Shown piece by piece: positions 52,356 through 61,453 of a stretch of 64,000 nt of DNA. Under the pieces are notes generated by a model that worked only from the letters and a program-made list of their open reading frames with translations, searched no databases and had not been told where the DNA came from. The stretch is taken from contig CALKIZ010000072.1 of NCBI GenBank assembly GCA_937995735.1, forward strand, positions 17,609 to 81,608, given 5' to 3'. Position 1 is the stretch's first letter. Each line of letters opens with the position of its first letter. This DNA comes from an uncultured Neomegalonema sp. GTDB taxonomy: Bacteria; Pseudomonadota; Alphaproteobacteria; Rhodobacterales; Rhodobacteraceae. The translations under genes were made by a program, and so were the position numbers.

Positions 52356-54577
52356 CAGCCTATTCCCAACTGTTTCTTTCGCTCGTCAGCCCAAGAACCG
52401 ATAATGCGATCCGCGATAATGCCGAGTGCGGCAATGAAGAAACCAGCCAGAATACCGCGACCAAAGTTTTGCGTGGAAATCGACCGGACGACTTCTTGCC
52501 CGAGATCCGTAGATCCGATCAGAGCAGTAATCGCCGTCATTGCCAGCGCCATCATAATCGTCTGGTTCAGACCCAGCATGATCTCAGGAATGGCAATAGG
52601 CAGCTCGACTTTCCACAAGCGTTGACGCTTTGTCGTACCGTTCGCGATCGCCGCTTCGACGGTTACTTCAGGAATGCGTTTCAGGCCCAAATAAGTGTAT
52701 CGGATCGCTGGAACCGTTGCGTAAGGAATGATCGCGAAGACGTTCGCAAAGTCGCCCACCCTAAACAGCATAATTGCCGGGATCAGGTAGATGAACGACG
52801 GGAATGTCTGGAGCGTATCGCAGATCGGCATGAGGATATTCGCCACCCTCTCCGATCTCGCCGCCCAAATTCCCAACGGCACGCCAATGATCACGCAAAG
52901 CAATGTCGCGATGAGAACCAAATACGTGGTCTTCATCGTCTCTACCCAAAATCCGGTCACGATGAACGACGCCATCAGTGCAAGGCAGAGTAACAAAACC
53001 GAAAGCCCGCCGTAACGCCACGCAGCCGCTCCCACAACAAAGACGAAAACCGGCCACGGCATCCAAAGGAAGAAGTTCCGTACCGGAATAAGGAAGTTCA
53101 ACGTTACCCAATCACGGATCGGGTTAATGTAATCAAAAGCGTTCTTGTTGAACTCTCGGATACCTCCATCCATCCAGCGCGCAAGCACTTTGGGATCGAA
53201 CAGCGTTACTTTTCCTTCCGCGCCAGTATACGTCAGTTTGGACGGTGGGATCGTAACATCTCTGAACCAAATTGCCGCGATGTAGCTCAACACAAGGATC
53301 ACGAGGAAGATCAGCATGTGCTTGTGGCGCTGTACCCATGTTTTTGCGACGGCGAAATGATCCGTCTCTTTGTTTGCATAGCCTTGCGTCAGGCGGTCCA
53401 AAACAATCGCCACAACCGAAATCGCGATACCCAATTCAATCGCGGTTCCGAGTTTCAACTGTTGGAGTGAATAGAGCAATTTATGCCCTAATCCTTGCGC
53501 GCCGGCAATCGAGGCAATCACGACCATCGCGAAGGTCTGCATCACTACCTGATTGACGCCAAGCATCAGCGTGCGCTTACCAGACGGCAAAGCAACTTTC
53601 CAAAGCGATTGTCGGCGCGTGCAGCCCGACATCTTGCCGGACTCAACAATCTCTTCCGGCACAGTTTGTAGGCCAAGAATTGTACACCGCGCCATTGGCG
53701 GCATGGCGAAAACAACAGTTGCAATCAACGCTGTGACCGGACCGAGCGCAAACAAGGCGGCAACCGGGGCAAGATATGCCATATGTGGCACGGCTTGCAT
53801 AAGATCGAAAATCGGCGTGATGATCCGCGCAGCAATCTTCGAGCGCGTAACCCAAATGCCAAGAACAACGCCAACAAACGCAGCCATCGGAACCGCAACG
53901 ACGACAATCGTCATCGTGCGCATCGTGTCTTTCCAAACATTGAAGACTGCGAGGTAAAGCATCGTGACCGCGCAGAGCAACGCCAACCGCCAACCGCCAA
54001 TCCAATGTCCGAGCAAAATCACGCCAGCAGCAATTGCGACCCACGGGATCGGTCCATAAAGGGCTTTCGCGCCAATTCCTTTCAGCCCATCCGAAAGCAT
54101 CTTCGGCAACGACGTGATAGATTCAGGCGCTGCATCGCCTAGGAAAAGAGCCAACAAGATAGGTGTGAGAAACAATACCGCAGCGATCAAACCATTGCGA
54201 AGGGTCGAAAAATACGTGACGGCGCTGGCTAAAATCACTGTAAGCCAGATCCACGACATATTCGCATGACCGCGATAAAGGACATATTCAGCCCATTTCA
54301 CAGGCGCTTTTAATCCTTCGCCAATGGCACGGGTGATATCTTTAAAGGCAATACCGAAAATGGTTGCTTCGGACTTCAACCACTCAATCCGCGTGGTCAG
54401 CCATTCTTCGGCAGGTATCTCCCATTCCGGCCACCATCTGTCTGGCAAAACGCCCGGAGAGATATAATGAAAAATAAGAGCCAACAGCGCGATGCCAAAA
54501 ACAACACCCCAATAAGACGGCATCTTTACGCCTTGAGAGGATTCGCTTTGGAACGTACTCGCCGTCGCCTCGGTCAT
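52355..54577 (-). CDS. tmoW: TMAO/quaternary-amine ABC transporter, double permease
   Basis: 740 residues with two ProW-like permease halves in one chain. The EAA-type loops are in VVFAMPPMARCTILGLQTVPEEIVESGKM (first half) and IPYATVPAIRYTYLGLKRIPEVTVEAA (second half). The fused layout is that of TmoW, the TMAO permease of roseobacters. It overlaps tmoV by four bases and tdm by one, so all are translationally coupled. A glycine-betaine/proline substrate is the main alternative; the adjacent tdm favours TMAO. Confidence 0.87.
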   Translation of the reverse strand: MTEATASTFQSESSQGVKMPSYWGVVFGIALLALIFHYISPGVLPDRWWPEWEIPAEEWLTTRIEWLKSEATIFGIAFKDITRAIGEGLKAPVKWAEYVLYRGHANMSWIWLTVILASAVTYFSTLRNGLIAAVLFLTPILLALFLGDAAPESITSLPKMLSDGLKGIGAKALYGPIPWVAIAAGVILLGHWIGGWRLALLCAVTMLYLAVFNVWKDTMRTMTIVVVAVPMAAFVGVVLGIWVTRSKIAARIITPIFDLMQAVPHMAYLAPVAALFALGPVTALIATVVFAMPPMARCTILGLQTVPEEIVESGKMSGCTRRQSLWKVALPSGKRTLMLGVNQVVMQTFAMVVIASIAGAQGLGHKLLYSLQQLKLGTAIELGIAISVVAIVLDRLTQGYANKETDHFAVAKTWVQRHKHMLIFLVILVLSYIAAIWFRDVTIPPSKLTYTGAEGKVTLFDPKVLARWMDGGIREFNKNAFDYINPIRDWVTLNFLIPVRNFFLWMPWPVFVFVVGAAAWRYGGLSVLLLCLALMASFIVTGFWVETMKTTYLVLIATLLCVIIGVPLGIWAARSERVANILMPICDTLQTFPSFIYLIPAIMLFRVGDFANVFAIIPYATVPAIRYTYLGLKRIPEVTVEAAIANGTTKRQRLWKVELPIAIPEIMLGLNQTIMMALAMTAITALIGSTDLGQEVVRSISTQNFGRGILAGFFIAALGIIADRIIGSWADERKKQLGIG

Positions 54578-55596
54578 GCTGCATCTCGACTAAAGATTGT
54601 TGTGGCCACATCCTCTCGGGTCACGGAGCCAATAATTTGGCCTGTTTCATCGACAACGCCCATTGGTCTGCTCGCCGTTAAAACTTGTTGAGCGACGGAG
54701 CCTATCTTTTCTGACACCAACACAGTTCCTTCGGCAGACGGATCAATCGGTTTCATAATTGTGCCGACCGAGACGATACGCTCGCGCGGCGCGTTGCGCG
54801 CGAATTCGGCAACGTAATCATCTGCCGGATTAAGAACGATTTGCTCCGGCGTATCGAGTTGCACCATGCGGCCATCTTTCATGATACCAATACGATCAGC
54901 GAGTTTCGTTGCCTCTTCGAAATCATGCGTGATAAAGACAATCGTTTTTTTCAGCTTTTGTTGCAGACGCATAAACTCGTCCTGCATCTCAGCGCGGATC
55001 AGCGGATCAAGCGCACTAAACGGTTCATCCAAAAACCAGATATCAGGTTCGACCGCAAGACTGCGCGCGATACCAACCCGTTGTTGTTGCCCACCGGAAA
55101 GCTCACGAGGGAAGTAACTTTCCCGTCCCTGCAAGCCGACCAGTTCAATCATATCTTTTGCACGTTGAACCCGCTCCGCCTTATCCATCCCCTGCACTTC
55201 GAGAGGGAAGGCAACATTTTCCAGAACATCGCGGTTAGGCAACAAGCCAAAGCTTTGGAACACCATTCCCATCTTATGTCGGCGAATGTCGATCAACTCG
55301 CGCTCGGACACTTTGAGAAGGTCGCGCCCTTCGTATTCCATCTCGCCTGCCGTCGGATCATTCAGGCGAGTGATACAGCGGATCAGAGTTGACTTACCCG
55401 ATCCTGAGAGGCCCATGATGATAAGAATTTCACCGGCATGAACGTCAAAGGAAACATCCTGAACCGCGCCAATATAGCCCGCTTCTTTTAACGCCTCTGG
55501 TGTCGGCGCACCCTTGTGGCGTTTCATGAAACGCTTCGGGTTATCTCCGAAAATTTTCCAGATGTTTCGGCATTTTATCTGGACTTCGGCTGACAT
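54574..55596 (-). CDS. tmoV: TMAO/quaternary-amine ABC transporter ATPase
   Basis: 340 residues. Walker A MGLSGSGKSTL, signature LSGGQQQRVGIARSL, Walker B IWFLDEPFSALDP and the switch His in VFITHDFEEA. A C-terminal CBS-like segment (SRPMGVVDETGQIIGSVT) is typical of the ProV/OpuA type and may sense ionic strength or nucleotides. It powers TmoW. It follows tmoX after an intercistronic hairpin. Confidence 0.88.
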   Translation of the reverse strand: MSAEVQIKCRNIWKIFGDNPKRFMKRHKGAPTPEALKEAGYIGAVQDVSFDVHAGEILIIMGLSGSGKSTLIRCITRLNDPTAGEMEYEGRDLLKVSERELIDIRRHKMGMVFQSFGLLPNRDVLENVAFPLEVQGMDKAERVQRAKDMIELVGLQGRESYFPRELSGGQQQRVGIARSLAVEPDIWFLDEPFSALDPLIRAEMQDEFMRLQQKLKKTIVFITHDFEEATKLADRIGIMKDGRMVQLDTPEQIVLNPADDYVAEFARNAPRERIVSVGTIMKPIDPSAEGTVLVSEKIGSVAQQVLTASRPMGVVDETGQIIGSVTREDVATTIFSRDAA

Positions 55597-55632
55597 TTAA
55601 AATTTCTCACGTTTGAAAATTTAGAAACAAAT

Positions 55633-55655
55633 AGGCCGAGCGGAAACCGCTCGAC
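55633..55655 (-). terminator. intercistronic hairpin between tmoX and tmoV
   Basis: On the minus strand GGTCGAGCGG and CCGCTCGGCC form a 10-bp stem with a TTT loop, then a T-rich stretch. It probably stabilises or attenuates, so the binding protein is made in excess over the ATPase and permease. Confidence 0.6.
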
Positions 55656-55675
55656 CAATCTCAACACGTTCAAAC

Positions 55676-56611
55676 TTACCAGCTTGCAACGATGTCTTTG
55701 TTGTCTTCGATCCACTTATCAGCGGCTTCTTCAGGCTCCATTCCGTCAACGTCGACGAGCAGAGCAGCAGCTGCGATCTGAGCATTGGTGAAGTCAACGT
55801 TTTGCATCACGCCCCAAGCACCAGGGTATTTGTCAGCAAGACCGGACCAAGCCGCTTTTTTCAGCCAACCGCTGTGCGGTGCGCCACAATCGCCTGTGGC
55901 GTTCGGGTTTGGACCCCATTCTTTGACTTCGTTACACGCGGCAGATGGCGCCGGGAAGTCAACGAACTGACCTTCAAACTTTGACTCGATAAAGTTAGGT
56001 GTCCAGTTGAACAGAACGATTGGCTCTTCGCGGTCGTAAGCCGATTGCAGTTCCGCCCAAAGCGTTGCCGCTTGACCGACATTGATGGCTTCGAAGTTCA
56101 TTTCCAGCGCTTCGATGCGGTCAGCGTAGTTTTTACCCCAGTCAGCAGGCGGACCTACAAAACGGCCTTTTGGTTTTGTTTCAGCCGTCGCGAACATTTC
56201 TGCGCAACGGTCAAGACCTTGCCACGAACCAGCGCCGGGGCATTTGTCGAGGACGTAGTTAGGAATCCACCACTCTTCACGTGTTGCAGCGGAGTGTGTT
56301 CCGGCATCAACCATGCCGTTCTCAACTGCTTTTTCAAAAGCAGACTTCATCGAGCCTTCCCAAGCCTCGACTTGGAAGTGCATGTCACCGTCTGCGATGG
56401 CTTGAAACTGAAGTTGGCTGTCCGATGGTGCGTACTCTACGGTATAGCCTTTTTCTTCGAGAACTTTACCAACCACATAGGAAAGAACGAGCTGACTGGT
56501 CCAGTTGTTCTGAACAATAATAATCGGATCATCCGACTCTGCCTCAGCAAACGCCGACACTGGCATCGCCATAAGCGCAGCAGCAGCTACACCTTTAATA
56601 AAGTTATGCAT
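55676..56611 (-). CDS. tmoX: periplasmic TMAO/quaternary-amine binding protein
   Basis: 311 residues. A signal peptide ends at VSAFA. The OpuAC-type fold is seen in IIIVQNNWTSQLVLSYVVGKVLEEKG, MHFQVEAWEGSM and IVLFNWTPNFIESKF, with several tryptophans (Trp37 and those in EAWEG, EEWWIP and NWTP) that could form the aromatic cage for a quaternary ammonium. TmoX binds TMAO; choline/betaine binding by relatives cannot be excluded. First of the tmoXVW-tdm genes. Confidence 0.85.
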   Translation of the reverse strand: MHNFIKGVAAAALMAMPVSAFAEAESDDPIIIVQNNWTSQLVLSYVVGKVLEEKGYTVEYAPSDSQLQFQAIADGDMHFQVEAWEGSMKSAFEKAVENGMVDAGTHSAATREEWWIPNYVLDKCPGAGSWQGLDRCAEMFATAETKPKGRFVGPPADWGKNYADRIEALEMNFEAINVGQAATLWAELQSAYDREEPIVLFNWTPNFIESKFEGQFVDFPAPSAACNEVKEWGPNPNATGDCGAPHSGWLKKAAWSGLADKYPGAWGVMQNVDFTNAQIAAAALLVDVDGMEPEEAADKWIEDNKDIVASW

Positions 56612-56684
56612 CTTCTTCTCCCTTGTTCTGGCGGATTATCGCCAATTGATACTGACCTGCCGATCTACGCCGGCTTCGGAAAAA

Positions 56685-56975
56685 TTATGCGCCCTCAACT
56701 ATGGTCTGAAGGCTGGTCGACGCCGCTTGTCGCATTGCGCGCACCGGGGCGTATTCTTCACTGTGATACCACTCGGTAGCAGCCTGCAACGTCGGGAAGC
56801 GAATGACAACGGTGCGTTCACCGATACTTTCGCCTTCGAAATGCCGAGCTGGCCCGCCTCTGACGAGGTATTCACCACCATACTTCTCGACAATCGGAGA
56901 AACAGCAGCGACGTAATCTTTATAAGCCTCAGGGTCAGTCACGTTAATTTGAGCGATAACATACCCCGCAGCCAT
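56685..56975 (-). CDS. DUF1330 family protein
   Basis: 96 residues, dimeric ferredoxin-like fold. GYVIAQINVTDPEAYKDYVAAVSPIVEKYGG and VVIRFPTLQAATEWYHSEEYAPVRAMR are the DUF1330 signature, close to ABM and EthD-like small proteins. Function unknown. It sits directly before tmoX (73 bases) in the methylamine run. A role in TMAO/methylamine metabolism is only suggested by context. Confidence 0.85.
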   Translation of the reverse strand: MAAGYVIAQINVTDPEAYKDYVAAVSPIVEKYGGEYLVRGGPARHFEGESIGERTVVIRFPTLQAATEWYHSEEYAPVRAMRQAASTSLQTIVEGA

Positions 56976-56978
56976 GAC

Positions 56979-57572
56979 TTATGCTCCTTTTGGCGTTGGA
57001 TCAGCAGTCGATTTTGCCCAATCCGGTTCAAAGCCTAGAACGACAGTTTCAGCAGGTAAAGTCGGATTAAAAAGCAAGTTATGCCAATACGTCGCCTGAT
57101 GAAGCGGATTTTGCTCGCCGAGCACCCAGACCTTGCAAGCAATATCATATCGCTGACGAAATACCTCAAAGCGGAGTGTGCAACGTTCAGCAGCACGAAT
57201 TTTACTCGCTCCCGGTGACCCCGGAGGAAATGTCGAAGTCAAAATATCAGAAAAGGTTTCGGCCTTTTGGTAGTATGCTTCACTAAATAGCCTTATCGCA
57301 TTATCGCGACGCTGTGCCGGATCATGGGTCTTGCGGACCATATGCTTGAATTCTTCAGTTTGGCTATGCGCCATCGTTTTGCACATCACGGTAATCACAT
57401 GGCCAAGCGGTTCGGTTTCATCAATCAAGGTCACTTCAGGTGTGATCCCGTCGGAAGGCCGCCCCAAATCCTCACGCATCATCATTTGGCGAATGCGACA
57501 TTGCCACCGCAAAAAGCCATCGCGCATCGCCGCCCCCTCATGGGTACGCGGAAGGGTATGTGCGGGCATCAT
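56979..57572 (-). CDS. unknown 197-residue protein in the methylamine run
   Basis: 197 residues. The first of two adjacent ATGs (57572) is used because GGGGG lies at good spacing. A basic, Arg/Met-rich N-terminus (RDGFLRWQCRIRQMMMREDLGRPS), then helical segments and a C-terminal YDIACKVWVLGEQNPLHQATYWHNLLFNP. I recognise no family. It lies three bases before the DUF1330 gene and 43 after the next upstream gene, so it is part of the run, yet none of the known tmm, dmm or mgd genes resembles it. Confidence 0.65.
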   Translation of the reverse strand: MMPAHTLPRTHEGAAMRDGFLRWQCRIRQMMMREDLGRPSDGITPEVTLIDETEPLGHVITVMCKTMAHSQTEEFKHMVRKTHDPAQRRDNAIRLFSEAYYQKAETFSDILTSTFPPGSPGASKIRAAERCTLRFEVFRQRYDIACKVWVLGEQNPLHQATYWHNLLFNPTLPAETVVLGFEPDWAKSTADPTPKGA

Positions 57573-57615
57573 AAGAGACCCCCGCACAAGGTCATATTAC
57601 CGGAAAATTCCGTCA

Positions 57616-58029
57616 TCAGTATTTCCGATACGCTTCGCGCAGTTGCACGAGCGGATGGCGGTCTGACATTTGGAATTTTATCAGCAGTTCACGCGCAATC
57701 ATGTCACGATCCTGCTGGTTATCCGGTAGATCAATCGTATCGGGAACACGGACCCAGCCGTTGATGTTCCGGTCAAAAACGGCAGGTTTACCTTCTTCGT
57801 AACCCATGTGAACATCTTCAAGCCAGTTCAGATCATCCCACCCCATTGTCTCGACATATTTAGTCAAAAACGGAGTCATCCGACTATAATCAGGAACCAA
57901 ATTTACATCATAGCGATAGCCAATGTGTTGTCCGATTTCTTTCTCACGCTCTGATCCGAGGCCATCTTTGTCTTTCAGAAACTGATCGACGTCGAGGATT
58001 TCAGAGCCGCGATATTGGGTTCCAGCCAT
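57616..58029 (-). CDS. unknown 137-residue protein after mgsC
   Basis: 137 residues, soluble, acidic. Features: EREKEIGQHIGYRYDVNLVPD, a Trp/Asp-rich middle ETMGWDDLNWLEDVHMGYEEG and a C-terminal helix SDRHPLVQLREAYRKY. No family recognised. It starts 13 bases after mgsC with GGGGGAAAG upstream, so translation with mgsC is likely. It may be an accessory to the N-methylglutamate synthase module; this is inference. Confidence 0.65.
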   Translation of the reverse strand: MAGTQYRGSEILDVDQFLKDKDGLGSEREKEIGQHIGYRYDVNLVPDYSRMTPFLTKYVETMGWDDLNWLEDVHMGYEEGKPAVFDRNINGWVRVPDTIDLPDNQQDRDMIARELLIKFQMSDRHPLVQLREAYRKY

Positions 58030-58042
58030 TCTTCTTTCCCCC

Positions 58043-59419
58043 TTACAAGTCGTGATAATTATTGACGCCGACCGTATGGTCAGTGCCGGCGAGTGGAACG
58101 GCAGCCATTGCCGAGGCTTCCATCGTCAGGGCTGCAAGATCTTCCGGCTCAAGCGAGTGGATATTGGTCTTGCCGCAAGCACGCGCAAAGAGCTGAGCTT
58201 CGATGGTTAGCGTATGCAGGAAGTTATAGACCCGCTCCGCTGCTTCATCCGGGTCAAGACGCTTACGCAATTCAGGGTCTTGCGTTGCAATACCGACCGG
58301 ACACCGTCCTGTGTGACAGTGATAGCAATAGCCAGCCTCAACACCCATCTCGGATTCAAAGTCTGCTTCGGGGATGTCTTTGTTACAATTCATCGCCATC
58401 AAAGATGAGTGACCAATCGCAATGGCATCTGCACCCAGCGCAATCGCTTTCGCAACGTCTGCACCGTTACGGATACCGCCCGCATAAACGAGGCTGATAT
58501 CTCCGCGTTTACCAAGATCATCAATCGCTTTACGCGCTTGACGGATCGCAGCAATACCGGGAACGCCGGTGTCTTCGGTAGCGAAGTGAGGGCCAGCACC
58601 TGTGCCGCCTTCCATACCGTCAATGTAGATCGCATCTGGATCACATTTAACAGCCATCCGGACATCGTCATAAACGCGCGCCGCGCCGAGCTTGAGCTGA
58701 ATCGGAATTTGCCAATCAGTCGCTTCACGGATTTCTTGGATCTTCAGCGCCAGATCATCCGGACCGAGCCAGTCAGGGTGACGCGCAGGCGAGCGTTGGT
58801 CAATACCCGCAGGCAGCGAACGCATCTCTGCAACTTGGTCGGTCACTTTCTGACCCATCAAGTGACCACCAAGGCCAACTTTACACCCTTGACCAATGAA
58901 GAACTCACAAGCATCGGCGAGTTTCAGGTGGTGCGGGTTAAAGCCATAACGTGACTGAATACACTGATAGTACCACTTCGTAGAATAGCGGCGCTCATCA
59001 GGGATCATACCGCCTTCGCCGGAGCACGTCGCGGAACCGGCCATCGTCGCACCGCGCGCAAGAGCAGTCTTAGCCTCGAACGACAATGCACCGAATGACA
59101 TGCCGGTGATGTAAACCGGAATATCCAGATCAAGCGGACGCTTGGCACGTGGTCCGATGACCGTGCGGGTTTCGCATTTCTCACGATACCCTTCGATCAC
59201 GAAACGGGTAAGCGTTCCGGGAAGGAAAGTAAGATCATCCCAGTGAGGGATTTTTTTGAACAGTGAGAAACCACGCATCCGATAACGACCAAGCTCGGCC
59301 TTAATGTGGATGTCGTCCATGACCTTCGGCGGGAAAACAAAGCTGTTCCCAAGGCGGTTGGTGTCTCTCTTTTTTGTGCCCGGTATCATGTGAGCCGGGG
59401 TCTCTCCATCAGCAGCCAT
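58043..59419 (-). CDS. mgsC: N-methylglutamate synthase FMN subunit (glutamate-synthase-like)
   Basis: 458 residues, the FMN-binding core of glutamate synthase. Key stretches are YITGMSFGALSFEAKTALARG, PIQLKLGAARVYDDV, DGMEGGTGAGP and the Fe-S cluster cysteines in YCYHCHTGRCPVGIATQDP. In MgsABC it uses the imino- or methylamine-delivered intermediate and 2-oxoglutarate/glutamate to form N-methylglutamate; the rhizobial homologue is GlxD. AGGAGCG precedes the ATG. Confidence 0.85.
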   Translation of the reverse strand: MAADGETPAHMIPGTKKRDTNRLGNSFVFPPKVMDDIHIKAELGRYRMRGFSLFKKIPHWDDLTFLPGTLTRFVIEGYREKCETRTVIGPRAKRPLDLDIPVYITGMSFGALSFEAKTALARGATMAGSATCSGEGGMIPDERRYSTKWYYQCIQSRYGFNPHHLKLADACEFFIGQGCKVGLGGHLMGQKVTDQVAEMRSLPAGIDQRSPARHPDWLGPDDLALKIQEIREATDWQIPIQLKLGAARVYDDVRMAVKCDPDAIYIDGMEGGTGAGPHFATEDTGVPGIAAIRQARKAIDDLGKRGDISLVYAGGIRNGADVAKAIALGADAIAIGHSSLMAMNCNKDIPEADFESEMGVEAGYCYHCHTGRCPVGIATQDPELRKRLDPDEAAERVYNFLHTLTIEAQLFARACGKTNIHSLEPEDLAALTMEASAMAAVPLAGTDHTVGVNNYHDL

Positions 59420-59482
59420 TTCGGCGCTCCTATTCTTGTCATCCTCGGATTTGATCCAAAGATCGCGTCGAGTGGGAGAAGA

Positions 59483-59503
59483 CCCTCGCGTCGAACGCGA
59501 GGG
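59483..59503 (-). other. intercistronic hairpin between mgsB and mgsC
   Basis: CCCTCGCGT and ACGCGAGGG give a perfect 9-bp stem with a 3-base loop and no T-run. It is in the 99-base gap, so more likely an mRNA-processing or stability element than a terminator. Confidence 0.6.
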
Positions 59504-59518
59504 CGACGATCACGGTTC

Positions 59519-60433
59519 TTAGAGGATCAGCTTTTTCTCGTTTGGCTCTAGGTTGTCGTAGTTCCAGAGCTGCTTACCCGCGACGATTTTGGTAAAGTGA
59601 TCTACACCCTTTTCAGGCATCAAATCGTATTGGGTTAGCTTACGGGTCAACCACGCCTTGTCGAGAGCGGTAAGTTCAGCCGGGATCGCATCAACCCCGT
59701 AATCCTTCACTTCACCGCCAACATAGATCGTGCCGTCATACATCGAGTCGCCAAGGTTCTTGCCAGCGTTGCCGCAAACAACCATCCGGCCCCGCTGCAT
59801 CATGAACCCTGAGAACGCACCCGTATCACCGCCAACGATGATCGTGCCGCCCTTTTGGTCGATACCAGTTCGCGAACCAACCGAGCCTTTACAGACCAGA
59901 TCACCACCGCGCATCGCTGCGCCAAAGGTTGATCCAGCATTTTTCTCGATAACGACGGTCCCGGACATCATGTTCTCACCGCATGACCAACCGACACGAC
60001 CATTGATCCGAACATTCGGGCCATCAATCAGACCAACACCGAAATAACCAATCGAGCCTTCAACAATCAGATTGAGCTTATTGAGAATACCTACGCCGAC
60101 TGAGTGCATACCGCGAGGATTTTGCAGCACGATCGTGCCGTAACCCTCTTCCATCAAATCGTTGATGTCTTTGTTTACCTCAGTTGTCGTTTTGCCTTCG
60201 CAGTTCAGCTCGGTCCGCTTGTTGAAATCAACATCGGCCGCCCAAGGATAGGTAAGGTTTTCATCCTCACCAACCTCAAAGAACACTTCCATCGAACGGT
60301 TCTTGAGTTGCTCTGACATCATGCCGAGGTCGCGTGCGCGGTCCTCCTGCGTCGTGCCCTCTTTCTCGTCTCGGGTTTGGCCAGCACGGGGATCATACCC
60401 CATGTCTTCGGCCATCACGCTCATGCTTTCCAT
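59519..60433 (-). CDS. mgsB: N-methylglutamate synthase GXGXG subunit
   Basis: 304 residues. A beta-helix of the glutamate-synthase alpha-subunit C-terminal (GXGXG) type: GYFGVGLIDGPNVRINGRVG, GSVGSRTGIDQKGGTIIVGGDTGAFSGF and GNAGKNLGDSMYDG. It bridges the amidotransferase (MgsA) and FMN (MgsC) subunits. ATG at 60433 has GAGGAG well spaced; it overlaps mgsA by 13 bases. Rhizobial homologue: GlxC. Confidence 0.87.
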   Translation of the reverse strand: MESMSVMAEDMGYDPRAGQTRDEKEGTTQEDRARDLGMMSEQLKNRSMEVFFEVGEDENLTYPWAADVDFNKRTELNCEGKTTTEVNKDINDLMEEGYGTIVLQNPRGMHSVGVGILNKLNLIVEGSIGYFGVGLIDGPNVRINGRVGWSCGENMMSGTVVIEKNAGSTFGAAMRGGDLVCKGSVGSRTGIDQKGGTIIVGGDTGAFSGFMMQRGRMVVCGNAGKNLGDSMYDGTIYVGGEVKDYGVDAIPAELTALDKAWLTRKLTQYDLMPEKGVDHFTKIVAGKQLWNYDNLEPNEKKLIL

Positions 60434-61356
60434 ACGCGGATCTCCTCATCATAGGGATCGTAGGTGTCAATCTCTTGGGGTAGGATGGCGCGAATAGCCA
60501 CTTCTTCGGAAGCCATCGCGATCATGTCGTCAGATTCATAAAGAACCAGAGGCTTTGCAGCCATCGTGTCCTTTGCCATGCCAAGGCTGTCTTTGGTCGC
60601 CACCAGATATGTGAAGACGCCATCGATTTCCTCGATCGAGGCTTTCAGGCTGTCTTCCAGCGTCGCACCATTGGCGAGGTTATCCGCCGTGTAAACCGCC
60701 AGCAATTCGGAGTCGCAAGAGGACATAAAGCGATGCCCCTTTTTCTCCATCTGGCGGCGCTTCAACCAGTAGTTCGTGATCTGGCCATTGTGGACAACCG
60801 CAACGTCGTTATACGGGAAGGCCCAATATGGGTGTGCAGAGCGAATATCCACATCGGATTCCGTAGCCATGCGCGTGTGACCGATACCATGCGTTCCTTT
60901 GAAGTCACGCAGACCATATTGATCGGCAACGACATTCGCGTCACCAAGATCTTTGATCAGCTCGAGTGCATTTCCGAGGCTAAGGATTTCAGTCCCTTCA
61001 ACATCCTCAATGTAACGCGCCATCGCTTCGGTATCGCCATCATGCGAAATGACATAGCGCATAGCGTAAGGCGTTACTTCGTCTCTGGATTTGATCGCGG
61101 CTTTGTGCTCACCGAGGCGTTTATCCACCTCAGCAATGCGCGCCGCAATTTTTTCACCCATGTCATAGCCAGAAGCCATGTCTTCTTGTTCGGCGACCTT
61201 AAAACGCATGACGTAATCGCCAGCATTTGGCTCGCCATAAATGGCAAAGCCCGTTGAATCGGGACCACGGTGTTTAAGCGCGGTGAGCATCGATGTCATC
61301 TCGGAACCGACGCCCGAGCTTTTTCCCCGATGTATAAGTCCGGCAATGCCGCACAT
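60421..61356 (-). CDS. mgsA: N-methylglutamate synthase amidotransferase subunit
   Basis: 311 residues, class II glutamine amidotransferase. MCGIAGLIHRG places the nucleophilic Cys2 at the mature N-terminus; GIGHTRMATESD, HNGQITNYWLKRR and SSCDSELLAVYTADN complete the active site. In MgsABC this subunit takes the amide (here gamma-glutamylmethylamide) and releases methylamine into the channel. A purely ammonia-assimilating glutamate-synthase-like role is the alternative. AGGAGG precedes the ATG. Confidence 0.87.
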   Translation of the reverse strand: MCGIAGLIHRGKSSGVGSEMTSMLTALKHRGPDSTGFAIYGEPNAGDYVMRFKVAEQEDMASGYDMGEKIAARIAEVDKRLGEHKAAIKSRDEVTPYAMRYVISHDGDTEAMARYIEDVEGTEILSLGNALELIKDLGDANVVADQYGLRDFKGTHGIGHTRMATESDVDIRSAHPYWAFPYNDVAVVHNGQITNYWLKRRQMEKKGHRFMSSCDSELLAVYTADNLANGATLEDSLKASIEEIDGVFTYLVATKDSLGMAKDTMAAKPLVLYESDDMIAMASEEVAIRAILPQEIDTYDPYDEEIRVWKA

Positions 61357-61407
61357 TGGCTGAACCTCCTAAAGAAGCGACCCAAAAATGGCCGCACGTT
61401 TCCTGTT

Positions 61408-61428
61408 CGGCGGGGAAAAACCCCGCCG
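61408..61428 (-). other. intercistronic hairpin flanked by 9-bp direct repeats
   Basis: CGGCGGGG (61408-61415) and CCCCGCCG (61421-61428) form an 8-bp G/C stem around AAAAA, in the gmaS-mgsA gap. GTTTCCTGT occurs on both sides (61398-61406 and 61428-61436). No U-run follows on the minus strand, so it is probably a processing or stabilising element. Confidence 0.6.
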
Positions 61429-61453
61429 TTTCCTGTGTTTTTGTCGCCCTTAC

